A program made the translations under genes and the position numbers. DNA of 64,000 nt from CAZZEX01 sp964653285 (lineage in GTDB: Bacteria; Chloroflexota; Anaerolineae; B4-G1). Location: NCBI GenBank assembly GCA_964653285.1, contig CAZZEX010000011.1, positions 1 through 64,000 on the forward strand, in the 5' to 3' direction. This document shows positions 16,564-25,432 of this stretch, one piece after another. The stretch's first letter is position 1; every line of letters starts with the position of its first letter. The notes beneath the pieces are model-generated. The model saw nothing but the letters and a program-made list of their open reading frames with translations, was not told the origin of the DNA and did not search any database.

Positions 16564-17721
16564 TTATGTCTTGCTCCCTTCATTAAGACTACGGTAAACT
16601 TGTAACAAGACTTCCTCCTCCTTATGCCAGCCGATAGTATGCCGGTATCGCTGCGCGTTGCTCCGCTTATCAAGCACATCATCCCAAGATATGGCTGTGA
16701 TTAGAGAAAGCAGTGCATCTCTATCTACAGCCACTTTCCACCCACATCTTGCATCATCAACAACGCGTCCCATCTCCGGAAAATCGCTCACAATCACAGG
16801 CAACCCACTCATAATGTACTCAAAAATCTTGTTGGGCAAAGAGAGGAAGTGATTCAAACAAACGTTCTCCATCGGGTAAATACCTACGTCAGCGCCGCTA
16901 GTATACCGGCACACCTCCTGCGGGCGTACGGCATCCTGGAGATGTATATTGGGATACGTCCGCTCGTACTCCTTTATTATACTTTCCCACTCTCCAAATC
17001 CCATAAACACGATGTGCTTCCGACGGTCCACCTTTGCGAAAACATCCAAAAGAATCCCGATTCCTCTCCCATGGCCGAAAGCGCCTTGATATATAAAGAG
17101 AATCTCATCGTCGTCAATTCCAAATTTACTCTTCAGGATACTTACCCCACTGACTGCTCCCCCATCTTGTTGGTAAGGAATATTGCGAACGGTGGTGACA
17201 TTCTTCAATCCATATTCATTCCTGTACCACTGGGCAATAGATTCATTCACTGTGATGACCGCGTCCACAAAATGTATCAAGAGCCTCTCGACCAGTTTCG
17301 ATAACGACCGTCTTATTCCAACTGCGCCCGCGGTCTCGGTCTCAATCTCATGGGTATCGTACACAAGGATTGACTTCGAGAACATCTTGAACAAGAGTCC
17401 AATAGGCAAAACCGGTAGCGAATGGCAGTTAACACACCTGACACAACTAGCGCGGAATCTCAAAAAAATCCTGGCCTGCCATTCCATATAGCGCATTACT
17501 TTGAGAACGAGGCCGGATTGCTGACTATCGATTCTCAATCGAACCCGCCAAACCTGCCTTTTTTCGTCAAGGCGTTCATGTTGTTCTAAACCATCCTCCC
17601 ATATAGCAGCAATGTAAACCTGATCGAAGAGATCAGCGTCTGCCACGCTCTTGGTTTCCTTCAGCATGCGGCTCTCGTGTTTGAAGGTACTTGGATAAAT
17701 GTGCAGATTAACGCCGTTCAC
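16564..17721 (-). CDS. glycosyltransferase, GT4-like
   Basis: 385-residue GT-B glycosyltransferase. The N-terminal half is less conserved but has ILVYDTHEIETETAG and LLIHFVDAVITVNESIAQWY, common in GT4 enzymes of surface glycan clusters. The donor domain has EILFIYQGAFGHGRGIGILLDVF, HIVFMGFGEWES, IHLQDAVRPQEVCRYTSGADVGIYPM and LSLPNKIFEYIMSGLPVIVSD. Base composition is richer in A/T than the genes to its left, suggesting a separate origin for the 16.5-25 kb block. Specificity unknown. Confidence 0.86.
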   Translation of the reverse strand: MNGVNLHIYPSTFKHESRMLKETKSVADADLFDQVYIAAIWEDGLEQHERLDEKRQVWRVRLRIDSQQSGLVLKVMRYMEWQARIFLRFRASCVRCVNCHSLPVLPIGLLFKMFSKSILVYDTHEIETETAGAVGIRRSLSKLVERLLIHFVDAVITVNESIAQWYRNEYGLKNVTTVRNIPYQQDGGAVSGVSILKSKFGIDDDEILFIYQGAFGHGRGIGILLDVFAKVDRRKHIVFMGFGEWESIIKEYERTYPNIHLQDAVRPQEVCRYTSGADVGIYPMENVCLNHFLSLPNKIFEYIMSGLPVIVSDFPEMGRVVDDARCGWKVAVDRDALLSLITAISWDDVLDKRSNAQRYRHTIGWHKEEEVLLQVYRSLNEGSKT

Positions 17722-17748
17722 GCTACTTTGTCCTAACCTGCTTACCGA

Positions 17749-18879
17749 TCACACATTGCCAATAGCCCGCCGCCTGGCAAACCTGACCACAGAAGCAAAT
17801 CTACGCCACAAGTGGGCGTTATTTGGATAGTCGGAAACCGACTGGACTGGGGCGGCCATTATCCTCAAGAACTCATCGTAACTGAGCCCCAGCTTCTTCA
17901 TCACATACTCCCCATCCTCTTCCAACTGATCTGAAGGACAAGGTGGCTCTTCCATCTCTGCCAACGCCTCATCCCGGGTCATTTGCCCTGACAAAATCAA
18001 GTTAGATAGATGAGCCCTACGTTTGTCTATGTTAAACTTCCTTGGAAGAAGATAGGATTGAAAAAATCGGGTGTAGATAGATTCGTAGTGTTTGCCCCCA
18101 TAGTCTCGCCATCCCAGCTCATCGCTTAGCATCTGCTTGGCATCTTCCTTTACATACGGAACATAGTTTAGAATCGGGAAATACTTGATGCCCTTCACAA
18201 AAATATAGTAGGCAAAACGTAAGAGGCTGATTTGGGGATACGCTTGCAACTTGACCCGCCCGAACTTGCGATGCACGGCCTTGATGAGCCGCAAATCCCT
18301 GTTATCATACATCCAGCAATCGGGCATGATGGCTTCAGTCACGATGTTGGCACCAGTAATGATGTAAGGAATATTCCTCTCGGCCGCCGTTCGAAACAGG
18401 ATGGCAATGATGGCGTGATCTGTGGGAATCTCAGCGTTTGCTATCGAGGCTTTCAAGAACGAAACCTGAAGGTCCTTGAACTCCTCCCAATCCAGTACGT
18501 AGGTGTACAAATCAATATCCAATCGCTTCAAGACCTGTTCCACATTGTTGACGGCCAGTTCTGCATCCCACCCATTATCCAAATGAACGGCCAGCGGCCG
18601 CAAGCCAAATCGTTCCTTCACAAGATAAGCCACGTACGTGCTGTCTACCCCGCCGCTCACTCCGATCAGGCAATCATAGTCACGGTGAGCACCTTTTCGC
18701 TTGCTCTCTGCGATCAGTGACTGAAGTCTTTCCTGTCCGGCTTTGTCATAATGGAGTTCACTTCGTATCCGCTCTTCATATTGCTTGCAATAATTACACA
18801 CGCCCTCGTCGTCGAACTGGATATCGGGAACCGTGATGTCCATAATACATTGCGTACATACTCGGTAACTCTGCGTCAC
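17749..18879 (-). CDS. wbpG: N-acetyl sugar amidotransferase (WbpG type)
   Basis: 376-residue amidotransferase of the WbpG/PseA group, which turns an N-acetyl group on a sugar into an acetamidino group using ammonia. An N-terminal Cys cluster CTQCIMD...CNYC probably binds zinc; the ATP-pyrophosphatase P-loop is GVSGGVDSTYVAYLV near residue 90. Downstream family motifs include LAVHLDNGWDAELAVNNVEQVL, TDHAIIAILFRTAA and ITGANIVTEAIMP. It overlaps the HisF-like gene by 4 bases and works with the HisH-like glutaminase, exactly as wbpG-hisH2-hisF2 in Pseudomonas O-antigen loci. Confidence 0.93.
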   Translation of the reverse strand: MTQSYRVCTQCIMDITVPDIQFDDEGVCNYCKQYEERIRSELHYDKAGQERLQSLIAESKRKGAHRDYDCLIGVSGGVDSTYVAYLVKERFGLRPLAVHLDNGWDAELAVNNVEQVLKRLDIDLYTYVLDWEEFKDLQVSFLKASIANAEIPTDHAIIAILFRTAAERNIPYIITGANIVTEAIMPDCWMYDNRDLRLIKAVHRKFGRVKLQAYPQISLLRFAYYIFVKGIKYFPILNYVPYVKEDAKQMLSDELGWRDYGGKHYESIYTRFFQSYLLPRKFNIDKRRAHLSNLILSGQMTRDEALAEMEEPPCPSDQLEEDGEYVMKKLGLSYDEFLRIMAAPVQSVSDYPNNAHLWRRFASVVRFARRRAIGNV

Positions 18880-19667
18880 TTTGCCCTCCTATCCGGCCCA
18901 GACTCTCCAAAGACTTCCCGCAGTTCTTCAGAAGTGGGGTAACTGATCAACACAGCGCGGTGTCGCCCCTGAAAAACGAACATGCTGCCGGCTGCCACGG
19001 CCGAGGCCGCGCCTTGCTTGACAGCATCCCCCAGATCGTTTACGCTGCCCGCTCCGCCGCAAGCCACGACCGGAACGCTGACGGCTTCTGACACCCTCTT
19101 GATCAGCTCAATATCGTAACCCTGCATTGTGCCATCTCTATCAATGGAGTTCAAGAATAATTCCCCCGCGCCCACGGCCTCCATTTCCATTGCAAATCCG
19201 ACCGGATCAAGACCGGTGTTTTTCCTCCCACTATGCGTGAAAACCCTGTAATTACCTAAAAGATTCCTCTTAACATCAATGGAAACTACAATGCTTTGAC
19301 TTCCAAACAAATCAGCCGCGGTTCTGATAAAAGATGGGTTTTCGACAGCGTAACTGTTGATAGAGACTTTTTCAAACCCCAAACTCAATACCTTCCTGGC
19401 ATGATCTACGCTGCGGATGCCTCCGCCGTATCCTAGCGGCATAAAGCATTCCGTCGCTATCTTGGAGATCAACTCAAAGGCCGGTTCTCTGTGTTCAACA
19501 GTAGCCGTGATATCAAGAAAAAGCAGCTCGTCCACTTCCTTGTCATTGAAGATTCTCACGACGTTGATGGGATCACCCAGATAAACGGGGGCCTTAAACC
19601 TCGTAGTTTTGACCAATCCCTTATCCTTGAGCAATAAGCATGGAATGACCCTCGGTCTCATCATCAT
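18876..19667 (-). CDS. hisF2: HisF-like subunit for sugar amidation
   Basis: 263-residue TIM barrel of the HisF family. The second catalytic Asp is kept (NSIDRDGTMQGYD), as are FMPLGYGGGIRS and VVACGGAGS. The first catalytic Asp of true histidine HisF (IPCLD) is replaced: here the motif is IPCLLLKDKGLVK. That pattern is what I associate with HisF paralogues of glycan clusters, which channel ammonia from HisH to WbpG. It sits between hisH (1-base contact) and wbpG (4-base overlap). No other his gene is near. Confidence 0.9.
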   Translation of the reverse strand: MMMRPRVIPCLLLKDKGLVKTTRFKAPVYLGDPINVVRIFNDKEVDELLFLDITATVEHREPAFELISKIATECFMPLGYGGGIRSVDHARKVLSLGFEKVSINSYAVENPSFIRTAADLFGSQSIVVSIDVKRNLLGNYRVFTHSGRKNTGLDPVGFAMEMEAVGAGELFLNSIDRDGTMQGYDIELIKRVSEAVSVPVVACGGAGSVNDLGDAVKQGAASAVAAGSMFVFQGRHRAVLISYPTSEELREVFGESGPDRRAK

Positions 19668-20287
19668 CAGAAACGCTCCGCAAAATTCTTCAGCAGTTTC
19701 ATGCCAAACTTATGACTTTTTTCGGGATGAAACTGCGTGCCGACGATGTTTCCCTTGATTACAGCAGAAGTGAATTCGTATCCATAAACGGCTGTGGCCA
19801 GGACATTGTCATCATTATGGCACACCACGTGAAAAGAATGCACAAAATAGAACCGCGTCTCTTCTGCATCCAAATCCTTCCATATCGGGCTCGGTTGCTT
19901 TATCCTTATGAAGTTCCATCCCATGTGCGGGACCTTCAAGCCGGGCTGCATCTGGTCGAACCGAAACCGAATCGTATCCGCCTCAATCCAGCCCAAGCCA
20001 GGCAAAGTTCCCTCTTCACTCCGGAGAGTGAGCAAGTGCATTCCGAGGCATAATCCCAAAATAGGCGTCTTGCGCCGCAGGACCTTGTCACTTAGAACAG
20101 GGATGAGCCCCAGATCGTTCAGGTTTTTCATGCCATTGTCAAACGCGCCCACCCCCGGCAAGATCAGCTTGTCGGCCCGTTCGATATCAGCAATATCTGA
20201 AGAAACTATCGCCTTGGCCCTGACTTTCTTGAGCATATTGGCGATGGATCCTAGATTTCCTACGCCATAGTCAATCACTACGATCAT
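19667..20287 (-). CDS. hisH2: HisH-like glutamine amidotransferase for sugar amidation
   Basis: 206-residue class I glutamine amidotransferase from ATG 20287 (MIVVIDYGVGNLGSI), the standard HisH N-terminus. Nucleophile Cys in ILGLCLGMHLLT; His and Glu in GTQFHPEKSHKFG; oxyanion/VGAF segment LILPGVGAFDNGM. It provides ammonia from glutamine through HisF to WbpG. GAGAGGA lies upstream. It is the first gene of the three-gene amidation set; ~120 non-coding bases separate it from the polymerase gene. Confidence 0.92.
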   Translation of the reverse strand: MIVVIDYGVGNLGSIANMLKKVRAKAIVSSDIADIERADKLILPGVGAFDNGMKNLNDLGLIPVLSDKVLRRKTPILGLCLGMHLLTLRSEEGTLPGLGWIEADTIRFRFDQMQPGLKVPHMGWNFIRIKQPSPIWKDLDAEETRFYFVHSFHVVCHNDDNVLATAVYGYEFTSAVIKGNIVGTQFHPEKSHKFGMKLLKNFAERF

Positions 20288-20409
20288 ACGGATTATGTCC
20301 TCTCTGTGTAGCAGATGGAAAATTCTTGCCCATGTCCCTTGGTGTGGGAAATCAGCGGACTGTGGCAGATATCGCCGCCACCATTCCGTCAAAGGCCCAG
20401 GGGCTAATT

Positions 20410-21912
20410 CTATCTGGATAGCTCACTGTCCAGAATCGCCCCACAGGAGGCTTTCGAACGCATCAAAGATACACTCAATGATCGCAGCAGCAGAATAGCG
20501 AGAACCGTTCCGATTGCTGGAACGAGCCAAAGGAATACGGGTGTAATGCTACCGACAAACTCCCCCTTTATCAAAAACATCACCATTTGGATTACCACAA
20601 ACGAGTAGACAAGCTGTATCCAATGATCTTGTCTGGTGATCATCCACCTATATAAATGACCAGAAAGAACGCCAAACAAGAACATCCCCCCAATGATTCC
20701 GGGTAACCCAAAGTTTAGATAGAACTCACCCAGGATGGTCGGGGGTGTAGAGCCACTCTGCCCTTCATACCATATATCTCTCAACAGTGTAGCCGCAGCG
20801 ATAGCACCGGAAGTGGATTGGTTTGAAACACTCGCCTGGATCAGATTAAACATGAACAGAAATGTCCCGCCATATTGGAACGGAATCTCGTCCGGCACAC
20901 CGTCTATGATTTGAGCCAGTATGCTGATATCAGTAATATTCCTTTTTTCGATGATTTCTTCAGTGAATCCTTGTACACTGAATCTCTTAGCTATGAACTC
21001 TCCAGCCTGTCCAGTTTGTCGAGTTTCTATCGCATACCGAAACCCAGATACTGCTACCCCCAACACGAGAACAGCGATCAACACCATAGCATACGTGCCG
21101 CGCTTGGTCTTTCGCCCAGAGGCCGAATAGCGATACCTGATTATCGTGGACAACAAGAAGGTGATCATCATCGAACCAATACGTCCAGATGAAAACACGA
21201 CTATTGCTGTGACTGCAAAGTGTAAACAGAAGAGGGACCTTCCTTTCCAACTTTCCAGAGCATACGGGAACCACAATAGGTTGGCAGCGATAATTAACCA
21301 ACCACCAAGCCAGGATGCGCCTCTATCCGCTTCCCATTGTGCAAGTAGGGAGGTATTCAAGTATCCGAAAACTATGTCCAGTCCCCCCAACGGGCGGACG
21401 TAAAAGAAGTAAAATGTCAAGGCACCTGCTACAGCATAGGCGATAATAAACCAGTATATCTCCGGCCTGAGGTCGCGTTGCGCCTTGGGAGGACGAGACA
21501 ACTCGTACCGGGCATTGATTCTCTTAGTGGCCCAATAATAACCAAGATAGTATAAGACCAGTCCCAGGATAAGGTATAGTAGTGTACGGCTCAGCAGCCA
21601 CGCTCCTGCGCTGCCTGAAATCTTCAGGCCAATCAAGCTACTTCCAATCCTGTCCTGGACAAATGTCATATTATTCGATATGCTGTATATCGCTCCAAGC
21701 ACAAACCCCAAATACATCCCCGTAGCCAAAGTTACCGGGGCAAAGATATCAAATCTTTTTGTGAGCAGAGGTACGGTCATTAACATAACCAGAACCAACA
21801 CGTACAGGCTCGGTAAATGCATGATCCCGCCTGGTACGAGTTGGCTGACCAACATTCCTATTGAAGTCAAGATTCCTGATAAAAGCACAAGCGCAAACTG
21901 CAGTTTTGTCAC
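20410..21912 (-). CDS. O-antigen/oligosaccharide repeat-unit polymerase (Wzy-like)
   Basis: 500-residue integral membrane protein with about 10-12 hydrophobic segments spread along the chain and a long soluble loop between residues ~305 and 395 (ETRQTGQAGEFIAKR to TPPTILGEFYLNFGLPG). The pattern PPTILGEFYLNFGLPGIIGGMFLFG is typical of oligosaccharide repeat-unit polymerases. It should join undecaprenyl-linked repeat units on the outer face of the membrane, with Wzx (28588-30132) and Wzz (62703-63980). A/T-rich relative to the rest. It lies 6 bases from the TPR gene, so they are co-transcribed. Confidence 0.83.
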   Translation of the reverse strand: MTKLQFALVLLSGILTSIGMLVSQLVPGGIMHLPSLYVLVLVMLMTVPLLTKRFDIFAPVTLATGMYLGFVLGAIYSISNNMTFVQDRIGSSLIGLKISGSAGAWLLSRTLLYLILGLVLYYLGYYWATKRINARYELSRPPKAQRDLRPEIYWFIIAYAVAGALTFYFFYVRPLGGLDIVFGYLNTSLLAQWEADRGASWLGGWLIIAANLLWFPYALESWKGRSLFCLHFAVTAIVVFSSGRIGSMMITFLLSTIIRYRYSASGRKTKRGTYAMVLIAVLVLGVAVSGFRYAIETRQTGQAGEFIAKRFSVQGFTEEIIEKRNITDISILAQIIDGVPDEIPFQYGGTFLFMFNLIQASVSNQSTSGAIAAATLLRDIWYEGQSGSTPPTILGEFYLNFGLPGIIGGMFLFGVLSGHLYRWMITRQDHWIQLVYSFVVIQMVMFLIKGEFVGSITPVFLWLVPAIGTVLAILLLRSLSVSLMRSKASCGAILDSELSR

Positions 21913-21918
21913 TAGAAC

Positions 21919-23367
21919 TCACCTGCACGCAACGGGAACGAACAATACGTCGTTGAAGCACACTGATCCATTCGACAAATTGTTCAACAAACGCAAGCGG
22001 ACGCTCTGCGAGCCAGGCACGGGAATCGCCAAACGCACATAGTGTGTCCAATCCAACGGGTTGACTTGACCGGCCGCATAATCATAGTCGAGTTCTACCA
22101 GCGCGTCGCCTAGCCACGCATATCCCATGTAAGCGTTCCCTCCACCAGAGCTCTTTATCCAGCCAGCCTGAAGGTAGCAAGTGGCATTGACAGAAATGGG
22201 GCGTGTGTAAAACCCGGTCTTGTCCCACCTGTTATTCAACAACTGGGCACAGACAATGGTCTGCCCACCACGTTGATCGTGAACCAGAGCATGAGCGGTC
22301 AAAGCAGGGCTTCCCCAGCTCAAATCCTGGTACCCTCGTGGCATCATCGCCTTGCCGGTTGTCTGATCCCATACGAAACGTGCGTTCGGCGCCAGGTTCC
22401 GGATCCGCTCACGAGCGATCCACCACTCACCCATCTGAAACCATCCCGATAAGGGCGGCGCATTCTCCTGTGAGCCAGACCAAAATGCATGCATCTCAAT
22501 GTCTACTCCGTGACTAAACTCATACAGGTCCTCATCCAACGTGTACCCACACAGAACAAATGCTCCCGGTTCCCCTCTGGTAACCCCATACGTCCATCCT
22601 GGCGCTTCGAGTCGGCGCATCTGGCCATCCGTGAGGCCCTGCAATTGGTCACCAACCAGTTGCCAGGCCCCCACCAGCGCTGTGGGTTCGTCGGCATCAA
22701 GCCTTAAGGACGCTTGATACCAGCGTAGGGCGCTCCCAGTATCACCTATGCGATAATGATATAGACGAGCGATCTCGCGGCAAAGCAAGGCTGAATCAGG
22801 AAGCACATCAAAAGCACGGAGGTAAGTGTCTAACGCTGCCTTGACATCACCCTCGTGCAACCACGCCTGCGCCAAGTAGTAATATCCAAATAATTGACCC
22901 GGGTATCGCTCTATGCTAGCGCCAGCCACACTCTTAACCAAACGCCACTTATTGGACCATGTCCACATAGATAAGAAGAGGTCCAGTTCTTCCGCGGTCA
23001 AGTCACCTTCAACAACGACAAACTGCCCCCACTCTTCGTCTGTGGTCTCCTCATTGTTCCAATGCGCCGAGCCACCTGAACAAGGGAGTTGCCCGGACAT
23101 GAAAAGAATGCGATCAAGATAGCGCTGTGCCAGAGTGGGCATGTCCGCATCAAGCGCTCGCTGCCCGAATCTCATTTCGCGATCGAGCATCCAGGAGCAA
23201 TCGAGATGAGGCGCATGGCGGTCGCTCAAAAGGGCGTCACGGTTGATCAGCGCGTACACAACTATGGCATTTCCCTTAAAGATAGCCAGCATGATCAAGA
23301 GCACCAGCAAGACAGGGAGTCTGTTCGGTTTATGCGCGCGCATCACGAGCGATTTGATATTCTGCAT
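21919..23367 (-). CDS. membrane-anchored TPR protein of unknown function
   Basis: 482 residues. An N-terminal membrane helix (VLLVLLIMLAIFKGNAIVVYALI) places the rest outside. Residues ~155-240 hold two to three TPR-like helix pairs (YYLAQAWLHEGDVKAALDTYLRAF, ALLCREIARLYHYRIGDTGSALRWYQASLRLD). The C-terminal ~200 residues look beta-rich, with aromatic and Gly residues (YLQAGWIKSSGGGNAYMGYAWLG), compatible with a carbohydrate-binding jelly roll. Next to the polymerase and the C5-epimerase-like lipoprotein, it may help in extracellular glycan assembly (inference). No named family recognised. Confidence 0.7.
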   Translation of the reverse strand: MQNIKSLVMRAHKPNRLPVLLVLLIMLAIFKGNAIVVYALINRDALLSDRHAPHLDCSWMLDREMRFGQRALDADMPTLAQRYLDRILFMSGQLPCSGGSAHWNNEETTDEEWGQFVVVEGDLTAEELDLFLSMWTWSNKWRLVKSVAGASIERYPGQLFGYYYLAQAWLHEGDVKAALDTYLRAFDVLPDSALLCREIARLYHYRIGDTGSALRWYQASLRLDADEPTALVGAWQLVGDQLQGLTDGQMRRLEAPGWTYGVTRGEPGAFVLCGYTLDEDLYEFSHGVDIEMHAFWSGSQENAPPLSGWFQMGEWWIARERIRNLAPNARFVWDQTTGKAMMPRGYQDLSWGSPALTAHALVHDQRGGQTIVCAQLLNNRWDKTGFYTRPISVNATCYLQAGWIKSSGGGNAYMGYAWLGDALVELDYDYAAGQVNPLDWTHYVRLAIPVPGSQSVRLRLLNNLSNGSVCFNDVLFVPVACR

Positions 23368-23387
23368 TTGCCACTTGAATGACGAAT

Positions 23388-25331
23388 TTACCGAGTTCCA
23401 GGTAATGTTTCCAAGGACAAGGAATAGAGGACTCTTACCTCTTCTGAATTCAGAGGTCGATCAAGAGCAACCAACTCGCTCATCATACAATCACATGGAA
23501 AGGATCCACTCCAATTATTCCCCAGGATTATGGCTTCTCCAACCGCAGTTTTGCCGCTCTGGCCGCTCTGTTTGCCATTCACATATATGCGTGTCTCCCT
23601 TTCATCCCAAGCTAGCACAATGTGTAACCACTCGCCGGACTTGAAGGACTGCGGACTGCTTTGACCACCGCGCCATACGAACGAATCATTCAGATAATCG
23701 TAGTACAAATACAAAAGCCGGTCGTCCCCGTTCGCCCGAGTATCCAGAATGTAGTGATGAGCTTCACCTCCCGCATCCCACTGCGGAGAGAACCAAAATG
23801 CCAGGCTGCCTGCAGGTGGATCAAAAATATCTTGGGACGGCGTGGTAAATGGAGTACTAACAAATGCCAATATCTGTTCACTATCCTGTGGCGCGTCGCC
23901 AACTCGTGACACGCCCTCAAAATTGCCCAGTCTCGCCGCAGTGTCAGCTACAGCATCGTGGTAAAACGCGCCCGCCATGTCGCGAAAGTAGTCATCTCTG
24001 GTAATATCGTACAAGTTCGAGAGTTCCCGTATATGGATGATATGGTAGCCTCGAGATTGAACGGGATTCACTAATGGAATTAGAGAATACAGACTGATTC
24101 CCTTTTCAACACGATACTCAGGCAAATAATGCCGAATTGTTGTGATCGTGGCCTGCAAAATCGCCTTGCTCTCAGCATCCTTTTTCACCATGTAATAATC
24201 GTATAAACCTGTGACAACCGCTTCCATAAAACCATTTAATGTGTGATCCCAAGGCTGCATCGGATATTCTTCGATCCAATAATAACCACGCTCATCTACA
24301 CCCGCGACCCAAACCGGGTCTCCCGGTTGAGTGTCGAGGCTCTCAAACACCTGTTCCGCAATGTCCATATACTCGACTTTGTCAGTGATATCGTAAAGAC
24401 GTGCATACACCGATAACCACATCCCCTGCGCCATTCCAGAGTACCAGAGGGCCCTGAAGATCATCTCATTCTCAACATACACCATACAATCAAACTTGTA
24501 CGGAAAAAAGATAGCGTCGTCCACGACATCTGTCTTTTGCAACATGTTTTTTGCAAAAAGCTCGGCCGCAGAAAGATACCTCTTATCATTCTCCGACATA
24601 TAGGTGGCCAGGAGTGACAAAACGATTGTAGCATTGCGCACTGGATGAACATAGTAGCGGTTGACTCCATCAAAATCAGTCCAAAGCGTAACAGGTACTC
24701 CATCTATGAAAGGTATTTTGTTACAGTCGTAAAAAGACCAATTTAGCGCCCAATTGTAGTTAAACGGCCGTTGGTCATAGGACAATTCGTGTATCGTAAA
24801 AGGTTCAATGATGCTGCGCGCCCAGATTCGCTCCTCGGATACCTCGCGGGTGGAACCGGGCATTGGCGTGGGGATGGGCGAGGCCACAATTGTGGGCGTC
24901 GGCGTGGCGCTCGGCGCGGTCGGCGCAGGCATTGGCGTGGAAGTCGGCACAGCTAGCGCAGCCGCGACTACGGCCGACTCCAGCGAGATGTTCCCGCTGC
25001 TCGCAACGTTATCCATGACGCTCACCTGTGTCGTGGTGACACAATAGGCGGTCGACTGCACGCTGATGAGGTATGGGCCGGTCGGGAGGGCAGCAACTTC
25101 GTATTTGCCATCGTCGCCAGTCGCCAGGGTGAGGACTCCTACCCGACCGGCAATGGTCACCTGCGCGCCAGGCACAGGCGCGCCAGTGCTTGCATCAGAG
25201 ACGATTCCTTCCACGCTGCCGACAGGTATCGGAGTAGGAGGAGACGGCGTAGGCACAGCGCATCCTGTCGTTGCCGATAATCCGACCATCACGATGATTG
25301 TGCAGATAATCTTGAAAGTGTTCATGCTCAT
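23388..25331 (-). CDS. lipoprotein with glucuronyl C5-epimerase-like and LamG domains
   Basis: 647 residues. A signal peptide ends in a lipobox (LSATTGC), so it is a surface lipoprotein. Residues ~38-115 form a carboxypeptidase-regulatory-like beta sandwich (GSVEGIVSDASTGAPVPGAQVTI). A Thr/Pro-rich linker follows to ~165. Residues ~190-460 resemble the C-terminal domain of D-glucuronyl C5-epimerase: RALWYSGMAQGMWLSVYARLYDITD and WIEEYPMQPWDHTLNGFMEAVVTGLYDYY. The last ~160 residues are a LamG/concanavalin-like fold (LHIVLAWDERETRIYVNG). It may convert uronic acids within the finished polymer or only bind it. It is next to the polymerase and TPR genes, and this locus makes uronic acids. Confidence 0.75.
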   Translation of the reverse strand: MSMNTFKIICTIIVMVGLSATTGCAVPTPSPPTPIPVGSVEGIVSDASTGAPVPGAQVTIAGRVGVLTLATGDDGKYEVAALPTGPYLISVQSTAYCVTTTQVSVMDNVASSGNISLESAVVAAALAVPTSTPMPAPTAPSATPTPTIVASPIPTPMPGSTREVSEERIWARSIIEPFTIHELSYDQRPFNYNWALNWSFYDCNKIPFIDGVPVTLWTDFDGVNRYYVHPVRNATIVLSLLATYMSENDKRYLSAAELFAKNMLQKTDVVDDAIFFPYKFDCMVYVENEMIFRALWYSGMAQGMWLSVYARLYDITDKVEYMDIAEQVFESLDTQPGDPVWVAGVDERGYYWIEEYPMQPWDHTLNGFMEAVVTGLYDYYMVKKDAESKAILQATITTIRHYLPEYRVEKGISLYSLIPLVNPVQSRGYHIIHIRELSNLYDITRDDYFRDMAGAFYHDAVADTAARLGNFEGVSRVGDAPQDSEQILAFVSTPFTTPSQDIFDPPAGSLAFWFSPQWDAGGEAHHYILDTRANGDDRLLYLYYDYLNDSFVWRGGQSSPQSFKSGEWLHIVLAWDERETRIYVNGKQSGQSGKTAVGEAIILGNNWSGSFPCDCMMSELVALDRPLNSEEVRVLYSLSLETLPGTR

Positions 25332-25432
25332 GATACTTTTACCATCGTGTCAATTCCAAAGGGTTGGAGGTGATTCGACCGAACTACCAGCACCCTGGAG
25401 AGCGTGCGCCATGCCTGCCAGCGCGTTCCACC

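Noticed and set aside
18876..20287. HisF/HisH as histidine biosynthesis genes
   Set aside because: No other his genes, HisF lacks the first catalytic Asp, and WbpG overlaps HisF; the sugar amidation set fits better.
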